From positions 558,001 to 622,000 of the forward strand of contig CAVQAW010000010.1 of NCBI GenBank assembly GCA_963710535.1: 64,000 nt of DNA, read 5' to 3'. Positions 25,407 through 33,559 of the stretch are shown here, piece after piece. Numbering within the stretch: position 1 is the first letter of the stretch; each line of letters begins with the position of its first letter. The DNA comes from Pelagihabitans sp963710535 (GTDB lineage: Bacteria; Bacteroidota; Bacteroidia; Flavobacteriales; Flavobacteriaceae). Below the pieces are notes generated by a model. It searched no databases and was not told the origin of the DNA. It saw only the letters and a program-made list of their open reading frames with translations. The position numbers and the translations under genes were made by a program.

Positions 25407-26252
25407 ATGCCCTTAATCGAGACTGAAAAAGACTTGAGATCAAGGTTGGATGCCTTTGATGGACAAGGACAACTAGCCCTGGTTCCGACCATGGGGGCGC
25501 TGCATCGCGGTCATATCGCATTGGTAGAAAAAGCCCTTGACGAAAATGAAAATGTGGTCGTAAGTATTTTCGTGAACCCAACACAATTTAACAATAAGGA
25601 AGACCTAAAGAAGTATCCAAAGACCTTGGCCGCAGATGTGGCCCTGTTGCATGATATTTCTAAAAAACTGCTCATTTTCGCGCCTTCGATCAAGGAAGTA
25701 TACGGACGCGATATCACTTCAAAATCATATGATTTCGAAGGCCTCGATCGGGTCATGGAAGGCGCTTTTAGGGAAGGTCATTTTAATGGTGTGGGTACTG
25801 TTGTGGAAGCCTTGTTTAAAATGGTTGGGCCCGATAGGGCCTATTTTGGGGAAAAAGACTTTCAGCAATTACAGATTATTAAAAAATTGGTGGAAAAAAA
25901 ACGATTGCCTGTCGAAATCATTGGCTGTCCTATAGTCAGGGAATCGAACGGACTTGCGATGAGTTCAAGGAACGAACGCTTGTCGAGCAACTTGAGGAAT
26001 GAGGCTTCTTTTATTTATAAAACCCTCGGGGGCGCCAAGAATAAATTTGGCACGAAAAGTGCTCGTTCTGTGACCGATTGGGTGAAGGGTCAATTTAAAA
26101 AACATGCCCATTTAGAATTGGAATATATCCAGATAGCCGATGTTGAAACCCTATCTCCGGTCGCAAGGAAAAGAAATAATGTAAAATACAGGGCCTTTGT
26201 TGCCGTTTACGCCGAAGGCGTTAGGCTCATAGACAACATCGCTCTGAATTAA
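25407..26252 (+). CDS. panC: Pantothenate synthetase
   Basis: A 281-residue enzyme that joins pantoate and beta-alanine using ATP. The nucleotide-binding signature PTMGALHRGHIALV is near the N-terminus, and FVNPTQFN, GPDRAYFGEKDFQQ and the KMSKS-like MSSRNERL are also present. It heads a plus-strand unit panC-panD-flippase-like-esterase-like and is divergent from the glycogen-synthase-like gene. Length is normal. Confidence 0.96.
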   Translation: MPLIETEKDLRSRLDAFDGQGQLALVPTMGALHRGHIALVEKALDENENVVVSIFVNPTQFNNKEDLKKYPKTLAADVALLHDISKKLLIFAPSIKEVYGRDITSKSYDFEGLDRVMEGAFREGHFNGVGTVVEALFKMVGPDRAYFGEKDFQQLQIIKKLVEKKRLPVEIIGCPIVRESNGLAMSSRNERLSSNLRNEASFIYKTLGGAKNKFGTKSARSVTDWVKGQFKKHAHLELEYIQIADVETLSPVARKRNNVKYRAFVAVYAEGVRLIDNIALN

Positions 26253-26265
26253 TTAAATTTGTACC

Positions 26266-26616
26266 ATGCAAATTCAAGTCGTAAAATCGAAGCTCCACAG
26301 GGTAAAGGTTACCGGGGCTGACCTCAATTATATAGGCAGCATCACCATAGATGAAGATCTTATGGAGGCAGCCAACCTGGTCAATGGCGAAAAAGTACAG
26401 ATCGTCAACAACAACAATGGGGAACGGTTGGAGACCTATATCATTCCAGGGGCTAGGGGCAGCGGGGAAATTACCCTTAACGGCGCTGCCGCGCGCAAAG
26501 TGGCCGTTGGCGATGTCCTGATCATAATCGCCTATGCCTGGATGGGTTATGAAGAAGCCAAAAAATTCAACCCTTCTTTGGTATTTCCCAATGAGGCTAA
26601 CAATCTGTTACAATAA
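26266..26616 (+). CDS. panD: Aspartate 1-decarboxylase
   Basis: A 116-residue pyruvoyl enzyme that makes beta-alanine for pantothenate. The self-cleavage site is Gly24-Ser25 (NYIGSITID), where Ser25 becomes the pyruvoyl group, and the catalytic Lys/Tyr region and the GARGSGEITLNGAAARK loop are in place. It follows panC by 13 bp and is followed after 2 bp by a TTG-started membrane protein gene. Confidence 0.96.
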   Translation: MQIQVVKSKLHRVKVTGADLNYIGSITIDEDLMEAANLVNGEKVQIVNNNNGERLETYIIPGARGSGEITLNGAAARKVAVGDVLIIIAYAWMGYEEAKKFNPSLVFPNEANNLLQ

Positions 26617-26618
26617 AA

Positions 26619-27584
26619 TTGGCCGGAAGAACAAAAAAAATACTTAAAACTGCGCTCCCAATCCTTTTGGGCATCTTTTTGGTCTGGTTTTCCTATTATA
26701 ACACCTCCCGCGAAGACCGTGCGCAGATCGTTTTCTATATCAAGGAAGCGGATCTGTTTTGGGTAGGGCTATCCGTGATGTTGGGCATTTTAGGACATGT
26801 TTCAAGAGCCATCCGCTGGAATTATCTTTTGGAGCCCTTAGGGTACAGGCCCAAATTAAGAAATAACATTCTTATTATTTTGATGGCCTATTTTGCCAAC
26901 CTTGGCATTCCGCGCACCGGTGAGTTTTTAAGGGCCACTGCCCTCACGACCTATGAGGGTGTGCCTTTTGGAAAAGGTTTTGGAACCATCGTTACCGAGC
27001 GGGTCGTTGATGTGATCATGCTAATGCTCATCGTCATGGTCACCCTGATATTGCAAACCGATATCATCCTCGCTTTTTTTATGGAAAGGGGTGTCAATTT
27101 TGGTGGAATAGCCCTATTGTTGGGCGGTGGATTGTTGGGCTTGTTCCTCTTTATGGCATTCGTAAAAAAATCGAACCATTCTATCGCCGTTAAAACGAAA
27201 AAATTCATCAAAGGGCTGCTCGATGGGGTTTTCAGTATTTTTAAAATGAAGCACAAATGGGCATTTGTATTGCACACCCTATTGATCTGGGGCTGCTACA
27301 TCGGCATGTTATGGGTAATCAAATATACGGTGCCGGAAACCTTGGGGCTATCCATCGGGGCCCTTCTGGTCGCCTTTGTGGCCGGCGCCTTTGCCATGGC
27401 GACCACCAATGGCGGCATCGGACTCTACCCCATAGCGGTGAGCAAGGCGCTCGCCATTTATGGCATCAGTACGGTATCAGGAGATGCTTTTGGCTGGATC
27501 ATGTGGATTTCACAGACCCTTATGATCGTGGTATTCGGTGCAATATCCTTCCTATTATTGCCGTTATTGAACAAGGAGAAATAA
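26619..27584 (+). CDS. Lysylphosphatidylglycerol synthase TM-region / flippase-like membrane protein
   Basis: A 321-residue polytopic membrane protein of the UPF0104/LPG_synthase_TM family. Segments such as HVSRAIRWNYLLEPLGYRP and LGIPRTGEFLRATAL are typical; the N-terminal portion corresponds to the membrane part of MprF/AglD-like proteins, here without any synthase domain. Possible roles are lipid flipping or transfer, but no substrate can be assigned. The start appears to be TTG 26619, 2 bp after the panD stop, implying translational coupling to pantothenate synthesis genes that it is not otherwise linked to. Confidence 0.82.
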   Translation: MAGRTKKILKTALPILLGIFLVWFSYYNTSREDRAQIVFYIKEADLFWVGLSVMLGILGHVSRAIRWNYLLEPLGYRPKLRNNILIILMAYFANLGIPRTGEFLRATALTTYEGVPFGKGFGTIVTERVVDVIMLMLIVMVTLILQTDIILAFFMERGVNFGGIALLLGGGLLGLFLFMAFVKKSNHSIAVKTKKFIKGLLDGVFSIFKMKHKWAFVLHTLLIWGCYIGMLWVIKYTVPETLGLSIGALLVAFVAGAFAMATTNGGIGLYPIAVSKALAIYGISTVSGDAFGWIMWISQTLMIVVFGAISFLLLPLLNKEK

Positions 27585-27611
27585 TTCTCCAAACCAACCA
27601 ATCGGCAAACC

Positions 27612-28754
27612 ATGCGACATCTCATTACCTTATTTGGCCTGTTCCTGTGCCTGACGATCAACGCCCAGGTCTCCCAAGAAATCTTCGAATCCTTTAAGTT
27701 ACAGGAGCGCAGGGACGTACGTTACTATTTTCCGGAAGACTATGACAAGGAAAAGAAATATCCGCTGACGGTAGTGTTGGATGCCGAATTTCTTTTTGAT
27801 CAAGTGGTCGCCAATGCTAAATTTTACAGCAAGTTTCATGGCATGCCCGAAATGATCATCGTGGGTATCGAACAAGGAAAAAACGGTCTTCGATTTGAGG
27901 ATTGTGCCTTCGATGAAGGGAACGGGTTGCCCGCGGAAAAAGCACAGAAATTTTTTGAGTTCCTGGGCATGGAAATTATTCCCTATTTGGATTTGAACTA
28001 CAATACAGCTCCTTTTAAGATGGTGGTTGGTTATGATATTACGGCCAATTTTGAAAATTATTGGCTCTTTAAGGAGACCCCACTATTTAATGCCTATATC
28101 AACATTTCGCCTACCCTGGCTCCGGAAATGGAAACCCGTGTGCCCGAACGTCTGGCGGCCATCGATAAAAAGCTTTTTTATCAGCTAATTGTGGAAGGGG
28201 AGAAAAACAACAATACGGCCCGTATCCTGGAAATGGACGCGGCCATCAAGGCTTTGGACAAAGAATCGTTGCATTACTTCTTTGAAAAATATGAAGCCGC
28301 AGACCATATCTCCGTCGCGACCTATGGTATCGGAAGGGCCTTTGACAATATTTTTGGCATGTTCAAACCCATTAGCCAAAAGGAATACAAAGAGCAAATT
28401 CTTACTGCCGAGGGGCCCGTTTTTAAATATTTGGAAGACAAATACCAATACATCGAAGACCTATTCGGTTTTGAGAAGGCGATGGACCTCAACGATGTGA
28501 TGGCCATCTACGCCGGAATCAGAAAAAAAGAAGATTTTGAATCTTTGAAACCGCTTTCGGACCTATGCAAAAGTGCTTTCCCCAATACCATGCTCGGCTT
28601 CTATTTTGAAGGGGAGTATTACGAACAGATCGGCGAGCCCAAAAAAGCGCTAAAAACCTTTGAAAAATCTTTCGGAATGGAAGAGATCGATTTCCTGACC
28701 AAGGATATGGCCTTGGAAAAAATCGATGCCCTGAAAGCCGATTTCGGTTTTTGA
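27612..28754 (+). CDS. Secreted alpha/beta-hydrolase-fold protein with altered nucleophile site
   Basis: A 380-residue protein with a signal peptide (cleavage near NAQ at about residue 19) and an esterase D-like alpha/beta-hydrolase fold (YPLTVVLDAEFLFD, PEMIIVGIEQGK). The nucleophile elbow, normally G-H-S-x-G-G, reads V-V-G140-Y-D142-I-T: an Asp stands in the serine position. The C-terminal part (about residue 300-380) has TPR-like helices (AFPNTMLGFYFEGEYYEQIG). Classical serine-esterase activity is therefore doubtful. It follows the flippase-like gene by 27 bp. Confidence 0.75.
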   Translation: MRHLITLFGLFLCLTINAQVSQEIFESFKLQERRDVRYYFPEDYDKEKKYPLTVVLDAEFLFDQVVANAKFYSKFHGMPEMIIVGIEQGKNGLRFEDCAFDEGNGLPAEKAQKFFEFLGMEIIPYLDLNYNTAPFKMVVGYDITANFENYWLFKETPLFNAYINISPTLAPEMETRVPERLAAIDKKLFYQLIVEGEKNNNTARILEMDAAIKALDKESLHYFFEKYEAADHISVATYGIGRAFDNIFGMFKPISQKEYKEQILTAEGPVFKYLEDKYQYIEDLFGFEKAMDLNDVMAIYAGIRKKEDFESLKPLSDLCKSAFPNTMLGFYFEGEYYEQIGEPKKALKTFEKSFGMEEIDFLTKDMALEKIDALKADFGF

Positions 28755-28994
28755 TGCCCTCAATGGCGTATCATTCCTTCATTCCCTGATTTAAGCATTG
28801 CCCGATTTCGTCAGGCAATGGAGACTGCCCTTTTAAACGCTATCTCCCTAGAAACAAACTAAAAAGATTTTGAAACCCGGTCGGATAGGTCCTTTCACGG
28901 TTTCCGTCAACCGAATATTCAGCCAACCAGCCCATTCAACCATCCTGCAGCTTATAAAACTTTGGTTTATCTTTGGCCATCATAAATACGGGCA
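28755..28994. other. Intergenic region upstream of radA
   Basis: 240 bp without a convincing ORF. A 7-bp stem (CATTGCC 28796-28802 with GGCAATG 28814-28820) could form but lacks a following T run. Near the right end is a radA -7 box. Confidence 0.5.
28968..28975 (+). promoter_or_regulatory. Candidate -7 promoter element for radA
   Basis: TATCTTTG, an exact TAnnTTTG match, lies 19 nt before the radA ATG. Confidence 0.5.
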
Positions 28995-30356
28995 ATGGCC
29001 AAAACCAAAACAGCTTTTTTTTGTCAAAACTGCGGTACCCAATACGCCAAATGGGTAGGGCAATGCCCTGCTTGTAAGGAATGGAATACTTTGGTGGAGG
29101 AGGTCATCCATAAAGAGGAAAAACCTACATGGAATATCGCTTCAAAGGCCTCCAAAAGAGTCTCTAAACCTTTGCCGATCAACGAAATAAGCACGGAGAA
29201 GGAACAGCGCATCGATACCTTTGACCAAGAATTCAACCGGGTGTTGGGGGGAGGCCTGGTACCGGGTTCGTTGGTGCTTTTGGGCGGAGAACCGGGCGTT
29301 GGCAAAAGTACCTTATTGCTGCAGATCGCGCTTAAGCTCCCATACCGTACCCTATATGTTTCAGGCGAAGAAAGCCAAAAACAGATCAAGATGAGGGCCG
29401 ATCGCATTTTTCCGGATAGCGGTACCTGCCTTATCCTTACGGAAACCAAAACACAACAGATCTTCCAACAGATCGAGGCCACCGAACCCGATATCGTTGT
29501 CATCGATTCCATACAAACCCTGCACTCCGATTATATCGAATCGGCAGCCGGGAGCATTTCACAAATCCGGGAATGTACGGCAGAGTTGATCAAGTTTGCC
29601 AAAGAGACCAATACGCCCGTGATCTTGATCGGACATATCACCAAAGATGGCACCCTGGCCGGACCTAAGATCCTGGAACATATGGTAGATACCGTTTTGC
29701 AATTTGAAGGTGATCGAAACTATGTCTACCGCATATTGCGCGCCCTGAAAAACCGCTTTGGATCTACCGCGGAGCTGGGTATCTACGAAATGCAAGGGGG
29801 TGGACTTCGACAGGTGAACAATCCTTCGGAAATTTTGATCTCTAAAAACGATGAAGGGCTTAGCGGCACTGCAATCGCATCAACCATTGAAGGTATGCGT
29901 CCATTGATGATCGAGATCCAAGCTCTGGTGAGTTCGGCGGTTTATGGCACGCCCCAAAGATCGACCACGGGATATAATGCCAAACGTTTAAACATGCTCT
30001 TGGCGGTACTCGAGAAGCGCGCCGGTTTCAAATTGGGCGCGAAGGATGTGTTTCTCAACATAACCGGAGGAATTTCGGTAGACGACCCTGCCATCGATCT
30101 CGCGGTAATCGCCGCGATACTTTCAAGTAATGAAGATATCGCCATTGACAAGGGCATCTGTTTTGCCGCTGAAATTGGATTGGCAGGGGAAATTAGGCCC
30201 GTGCAAAGAGTGGATCAAAGGATTATGGAAGCAGAAAAATTGGGGTTTGGCACCATTTATGTCTCCAAGAACAACAAAATCGGCCTTAAAAATACCACTA
30301 TCAGCGTTCAAAGGGTAGCAAGAATTGAGGACGTGATCCAACGCTTGTTCAACTAG
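28995..30356 (+). CDS. radA: DNA repair protein RadA
   Basis: A 453-residue RecA-like ATPase that helps process recombination intermediates and migrate branches. An N-terminal zinc finger with C-x2-C...C-x2-C (FFCQNCGTQYAKWVGQCPAC) comes first. The ATPase follows, with Walker A GGEPGVGKSTLL, the RadA-specific KNRFG motif (ALKNRFGSTAELG) and a C-terminal Lon-like domain (about residues 280-450). It is monocistronic in this window, convergent with the aldo/keto reductase. Confidence 0.96.
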   Translation: MAKTKTAFFCQNCGTQYAKWVGQCPACKEWNTLVEEVIHKEEKPTWNIASKASKRVSKPLPINEISTEKEQRIDTFDQEFNRVLGGGLVPGSLVLLGGEPGVGKSTLLLQIALKLPYRTLYVSGEESQKQIKMRADRIFPDSGTCLILTETKTQQIFQQIEATEPDIVVIDSIQTLHSDYIESAAGSISQIRECTAELIKFAKETNTPVILIGHITKDGTLAGPKILEHMVDTVLQFEGDRNYVYRILRALKNRFGSTAELGIYEMQGGGLRQVNNPSEILISKNDEGLSGTAIASTIEGMRPLMIEIQALVSSAVYGTPQRSTTGYNAKRLNMLLAVLEKRAGFKLGAKDVFLNITGGISVDDPAIDLAVIAAILSSNEDIAIDKGICFAAEIGLAGEIRPVQRVDQRIMEAEKLGFGTIYVSKNNKIGLKNTTISVQRVARIEDVIQRLFN

Positions 30357-30359
30357 CCA

Positions 30360-31400
30360 TTAAGGTGCAGGATCTGGGATGGCGTTATGGATCTGTTCGA
30401 TGCCCTGTAAAACCGCCTCGCTTAACTCAATATTGATGCTTTCGATATTTTCCTTGAGTTGTTCCATACTGGTCGCACCGATAATGTTGCTTGTGAGGAA
30501 AGGCCTTGAATTCACAAAAGCCAAAGCCATTTGGGCCAATGAAAGATTATTGGCCGAAGCCAGTTCTTGATATTGCTGGGTAGCCTTTACAGCAGTCGCT
30601 CCACTATACCGATTGTAACCGGGAAAAAGACTGATACGTGATTTTTCGGGCATTTGATTTCCCAAATATTTACCACTCAATACCCCAAAACCGAGCGGGG
30701 AATAAGCGAGCAGCCCAATTTTTTCCCGATGTGAAACCTCTGCATTCCCCACTTCGAAGAGGCGGTTCAACAAGCTGTATGGATTTTGAATGGTGATCAT
30801 TCTCGGGAGATCTGGGTGCACCTTGCTCTCTTCAAGATACCGCATTACGCCCCAAGGCGTTTCATTTGAAAGTCCGACATGCCTGATCTTGCCTTCGCCA
30901 ATCAAGTCCCTCAGCGTTTCCAATATCTGATGGATGTTGTCTTCCCAATAATCGGAAATACTTTGCTTATAACCCCGTTTCCCAAAATAATTGGTGTTTC
31001 TGTCCGGCCAATGCAGTTGGTAGAGGTCGATATAATCGGTCTGTAACCGTTGCAAACTACCTTCAACGGCTTCCGTTATGGAGGCCCTCGTAATTCCCGT
31101 TGTGCGTATGAATTTTGTGAATTCCGCCTTTCCGGCAATCTTGGAAGCCAAAACTACAGTGTCTCGATTGCCCCTTTTTTTGAACCAAGTGCCAATGATC
31201 TTTTCGGTATCGGCATATCGATCGGGATGCGCCGGAATGGGATACAGTTCGGCAGTGTCGAAAAAATTGATGCCTTGGTCCAGGGCATAGTCCATTTGCT
31301 CATGGCCTTCCATTTCCGTATTCTGGTTTCCCCAGGTCATGGTGCCCAAACAAATTTTACTTACTTCAATGTCGGTATGGGGGAGTTTGGTATAATTCAT
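30360..31400 (-). CDS. Aldo/keto reductase (Tas-like)
   Basis: A 346-residue NADP(H)-dependent oxidoreductase. The catalytic tetrad is visible: Asp and Tyr in NFFDTAELYPIP, Lys in VVLASKIAG and His in LYQLHWPD. Length and the loop GKRGYKQSISD agree with the Tas/YajO-type subgroup of the AKR family, whose natural substrates are poorly known. It stands alone, 3 bp from the end of convergent radA. Nothing unusual. Confidence 0.88.
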   Translation of the reverse strand: MNYTKLPHTDIEVSKICLGTMTWGNQNTEMEGHEQMDYALDQGINFFDTAELYPIPAHPDRYADTEKIIGTWFKKRGNRDTVVLASKIAGKAEFTKFIRTTGITRASITEAVEGSLQRLQTDYIDLYQLHWPDRNTNYFGKRGYKQSISDYWEDNIHQILETLRDLIGEGKIRHVGLSNETPWGVMRYLEESKVHPDLPRMITIQNPYSLLNRLFEVGNAEVSHREKIGLLAYSPLGFGVLSGKYLGNQMPEKSRISLFPGYNRYSGATAVKATQQYQELASANNLSLAQMALAFVNSRPFLTSNIIGATSMEQLKENIESINIELSEAVLQGIEQIHNAIPDPAP

Positions 31401-31473
31401 GGCGATGGGCGGCTATTGAATTGAAAGGTGCAAATTTACAAATTATATCCCCATTGCATTTTTTATGATCCGT

Positions 31474-32238
31474 TTATTGTTCCAGTTCCACCAAGATGGG
31501 GCAATGATCGCTATGTTTGGCTTCCGAAAGGATAATCGATCGCTTCAGCCTTTTTGCAAGGGGCCGGCTTACCATCCCATAATCCAAGCGCCAACCCTTG
31601 TTGTTGTTTCTGGCATTCGCCCGATAGCTCCACCAAGTATATTGATGGGGCGCCTTATTGAAAAAGCGAAAGCTGTCGACAAAGCCATTATCGATGAAGG
31701 TGCCGATCCAGTCCCTTTCCACCGGAAGAAACCCGGAGACATTTTTGTTCCTTACCGGATCATGAATATCGATGGCCTGATGGCAAATGTTGTAATCGCC
31801 CAAAATGATAAGGTTGGGGCGTGTTTCCTTTAGCGAATTTATATATTCTTGAAAATCGGCCATATATTGAAGCTTATGGTCGAGTCGATCCAGGTTGGTT
31901 CCTGAGGGAAGGTAAAGGCTCATGATGGAAACATCGCCGAAATCGGCCCTGATGTTCCTACCTTCAAAATCCATATAATCGATTCCCGTACCATATTCTA
32001 TATGGTCGGGAGGTGTTTTGGCCAGGATCGCAACTCCACTATAGCCTTTTTTTTGCGCACTATACCAGTAATGGTGGGTGTAACCGGCCTCTTCGAATAG
32101 CGAAAGCTCCAATTGGTCTTCCTGTGCCTTAATCTCTTGAAGACACACCACATCGGGGTCGACGACCTGCAACCACTCCAAGAAGCCTTTTCCCATGGCG
32201 GCCCGAATGCCATTCACATTATAAGATATGATCTTCAT
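31474..32238 (-). CDS. xth: Exodeoxyribonuclease III
   Basis: A 254-residue AP endonuclease/exonuclease III of base-excision repair. Motifs of the EEP fold are in order: ISYNVNGIRAA at the N-terminus, CLQEIKA with the metal-binding Glu, GDYNICHQAID with catalytic Asp and Asn, and SDHCPI with the catalytic His at the C-terminus. ATG 32238 (MKIISYNVNG) is the correct start; an in-frame upstream codon at 32304 would add 22 unconserved residues. Confidence 0.93.
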   Translation of the reverse strand: MKIISYNVNGIRAAMGKGFLEWLQVVDPDVVCLQEIKAQEDQLELSLFEEAGYTHHYWYSAQKKGYSGVAILAKTPPDHIEYGTGIDYMDFEGRNIRADFGDVSIMSLYLPSGTNLDRLDHKLQYMADFQEYINSLKETRPNLIILGDYNICHQAIDIHDPVRNKNVSGFLPVERDWIGTFIDNGFVDSFRFFNKAPHQYTWWSYRANARNNNKGWRLDYGMVSRPLAKRLKRSIILSEAKHSDHCPILVELEQ

Positions 32239-32364
32239 TTTTCTTTTGGCCAAAAATAACCAAAACCACTTGATAAGCCCATTCCAAATTGATTGAAATC
32301 GCACGAAATATAATTCTGGTACAACCTTTGGTAGGTAATTACCAACCCGGTAAATTTATATGAA

Positions 32365-32883
32365 ATGAAAAAAGCAATCACGTTTCTGTTGTTGGGCATG
32401 ATGGCCCAATTGACGTACGCCCAAGCCTATCCAAGATTTGGGAACGACCATGAGGTCAAATTCAATATAGGCCTATTTTTGGCCGCCAACACCGTGGAAG
32501 GCTCTTATGAGTATTACTTTAGCGAAGATACCAGTATCGGGGGCACCTTATATTTTGATAATATCGCCGACGACTACAACGGCAATTTTGGTTTTGGCCC
32601 CAATTTCCGCGCTTATTTCGGTTACCTTCCCAGAAGCGGTTTTTTTGCGGAGGCCTTCGGACTGTATTATAAAGGCAGGAGAAACCCTGAACCCAACGGC
32701 GACCCTATAGACCGAAATTTCAACACCATGGCAATCGGACTGGGCGTAGGTAAGAAATGGGTGACCCGAAATGAAAAATTTACCTTGGAGGTCAACGGGG
32801 GGCTTGGCCGCAATATCAATCAAGAGGCATTTCAAGACCTCTTTATTTTCCGTGCCGGTTTTTCCATGGGGTTTCGGTTCTAG
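32365..32883 (+). CDS. Small outer-membrane beta-barrel protein
   Basis: A 172-residue secreted protein with signal peptide MKKAITFLLLGMMAQLTYAQ and alternating strands ending in MGFRF, the C-terminal Phe signal of outer-membrane barrels. It is related to the next gene: both have an (S)YEYYF/SYETLL-type strand, a SIGGTLYFD/SLGAGILFN strand, a GGLGRN/SGLGRN motif and the same end. I recall DUF3575-like proteins of this look but do not assert it. Function unknown. A TonB receptor follows the paralogue. Confidence 0.7.
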   Translation: MKKAITFLLLGMMAQLTYAQAYPRFGNDHEVKFNIGLFLAANTVEGSYEYYFSEDTSIGGTLYFDNIADDYNGNFGFGPNFRAYFGYLPRSGFFAEAFGLYYKGRRNPEPNGDPIDRNFNTMAIGLGVGKKWVTRNEKFTLEVNGGLGRNINQEAFQDLFIFRAGFSMGFRF

Positions 32884-32983
32884 CACCATCCCTGTTCCAC
32901 TGCATAAAGAAATAAATCAACCCTAAAAGAATGACGCTATCCAAAGGAAAGCTATCTTTCCTGGTAACTATTCATTTTTGGAC

Positions 32984-33529
32984 ATGAAAAAAATTTGGCT
33001 AACCTCCGTGTTGTTGTTGTCCTTTTTTATGGCGTGGTCTCAGGAAATCATCAAAGACCCCCAGCCTACCAATGAATTGAAGATCAATGGCTTTAACTTG
33101 ATAGCCTTTACTTTTCTTGATTTTTCGTACGAAACCTTGTTGAACGAAGAATCCTCCTTAGGGGCGGGAATACTGTTCAATCTTGGGGGTGCCGACTATT
33201 TCTTCGACGAAATACGAAATTTTTCACTCACTCCATACTACAGGCAGTATTTCTCCAAAAAGTATGCGGAAGGATTTTTTGTGGAGGGCTTTGGGATGAT
33301 CAATTCGGGGCGGCAATTCGATTTTTATGAAGATTTTGAACAGACCCGGCCCGTTAGGGGGGAAAATTTCACCGATTTTGCACTGGGCATCTCCGTGGGC
33401 GGCAAATTCGTCACCCCAAGAGGTTTTGTGGCGGAACTGTATTCTGGATTGGGAAGAAACCTTCTCGGTGCCAGCGATGCGCCCGTAGTGATCAGCCGTG
33501 GTGGAATTTCACTGGGATTCCGATTTTAA
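32984..33529 (+). CDS. Small outer-membrane beta-barrel protein, paralogue of the preceding gene
   Basis: A 181-residue secreted protein with signal peptide MKKIWLTSVLLLSFFMAWSQ and the terminal strand ISLGFRF. It shares strand motifs and a SGLGRN turn with its upstream neighbour (32365-32883), so the pair arose by tandem duplication. ATG 32984 is preferred; a TTG two codons earlier is possible. The TonB receptor starts 30 bp downstream, with a small hairpin (GCCCTA/TAGGGC, 33530-33545) between them, so co-transcription is possible. Confidence 0.7.
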   Translation: MKKIWLTSVLLLSFFMAWSQEIIKDPQPTNELKINGFNLIAFTFLDFSYETLLNEESSLGAGILFNLGGADYFFDEIRNFSLTPYYRQYFSKKYAEGFFVEGFGMINSGRQFDFYEDFEQTRPVRGENFTDFALGISVGGKFVTPRGFVAELYSGLGRNLLGASDAPVVISRGGISLGFRF

Positions 33530-33559
33530 GCCCTATTTTTAGGGCCTCAAAAATTCCAA

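Noticed and set aside
28796..28820. Hairpin CATTGCC/GGCAATG as a terminator
   Set aside because: It is not followed by a T run and it precedes the radA promoter region, so terminator function is not supported.
32331..32348. Near-palindrome centred on GGTAATTACC before the first small barrel gene
   Set aside because: The match is short with a mismatch in the outer arms and no partner site was found.
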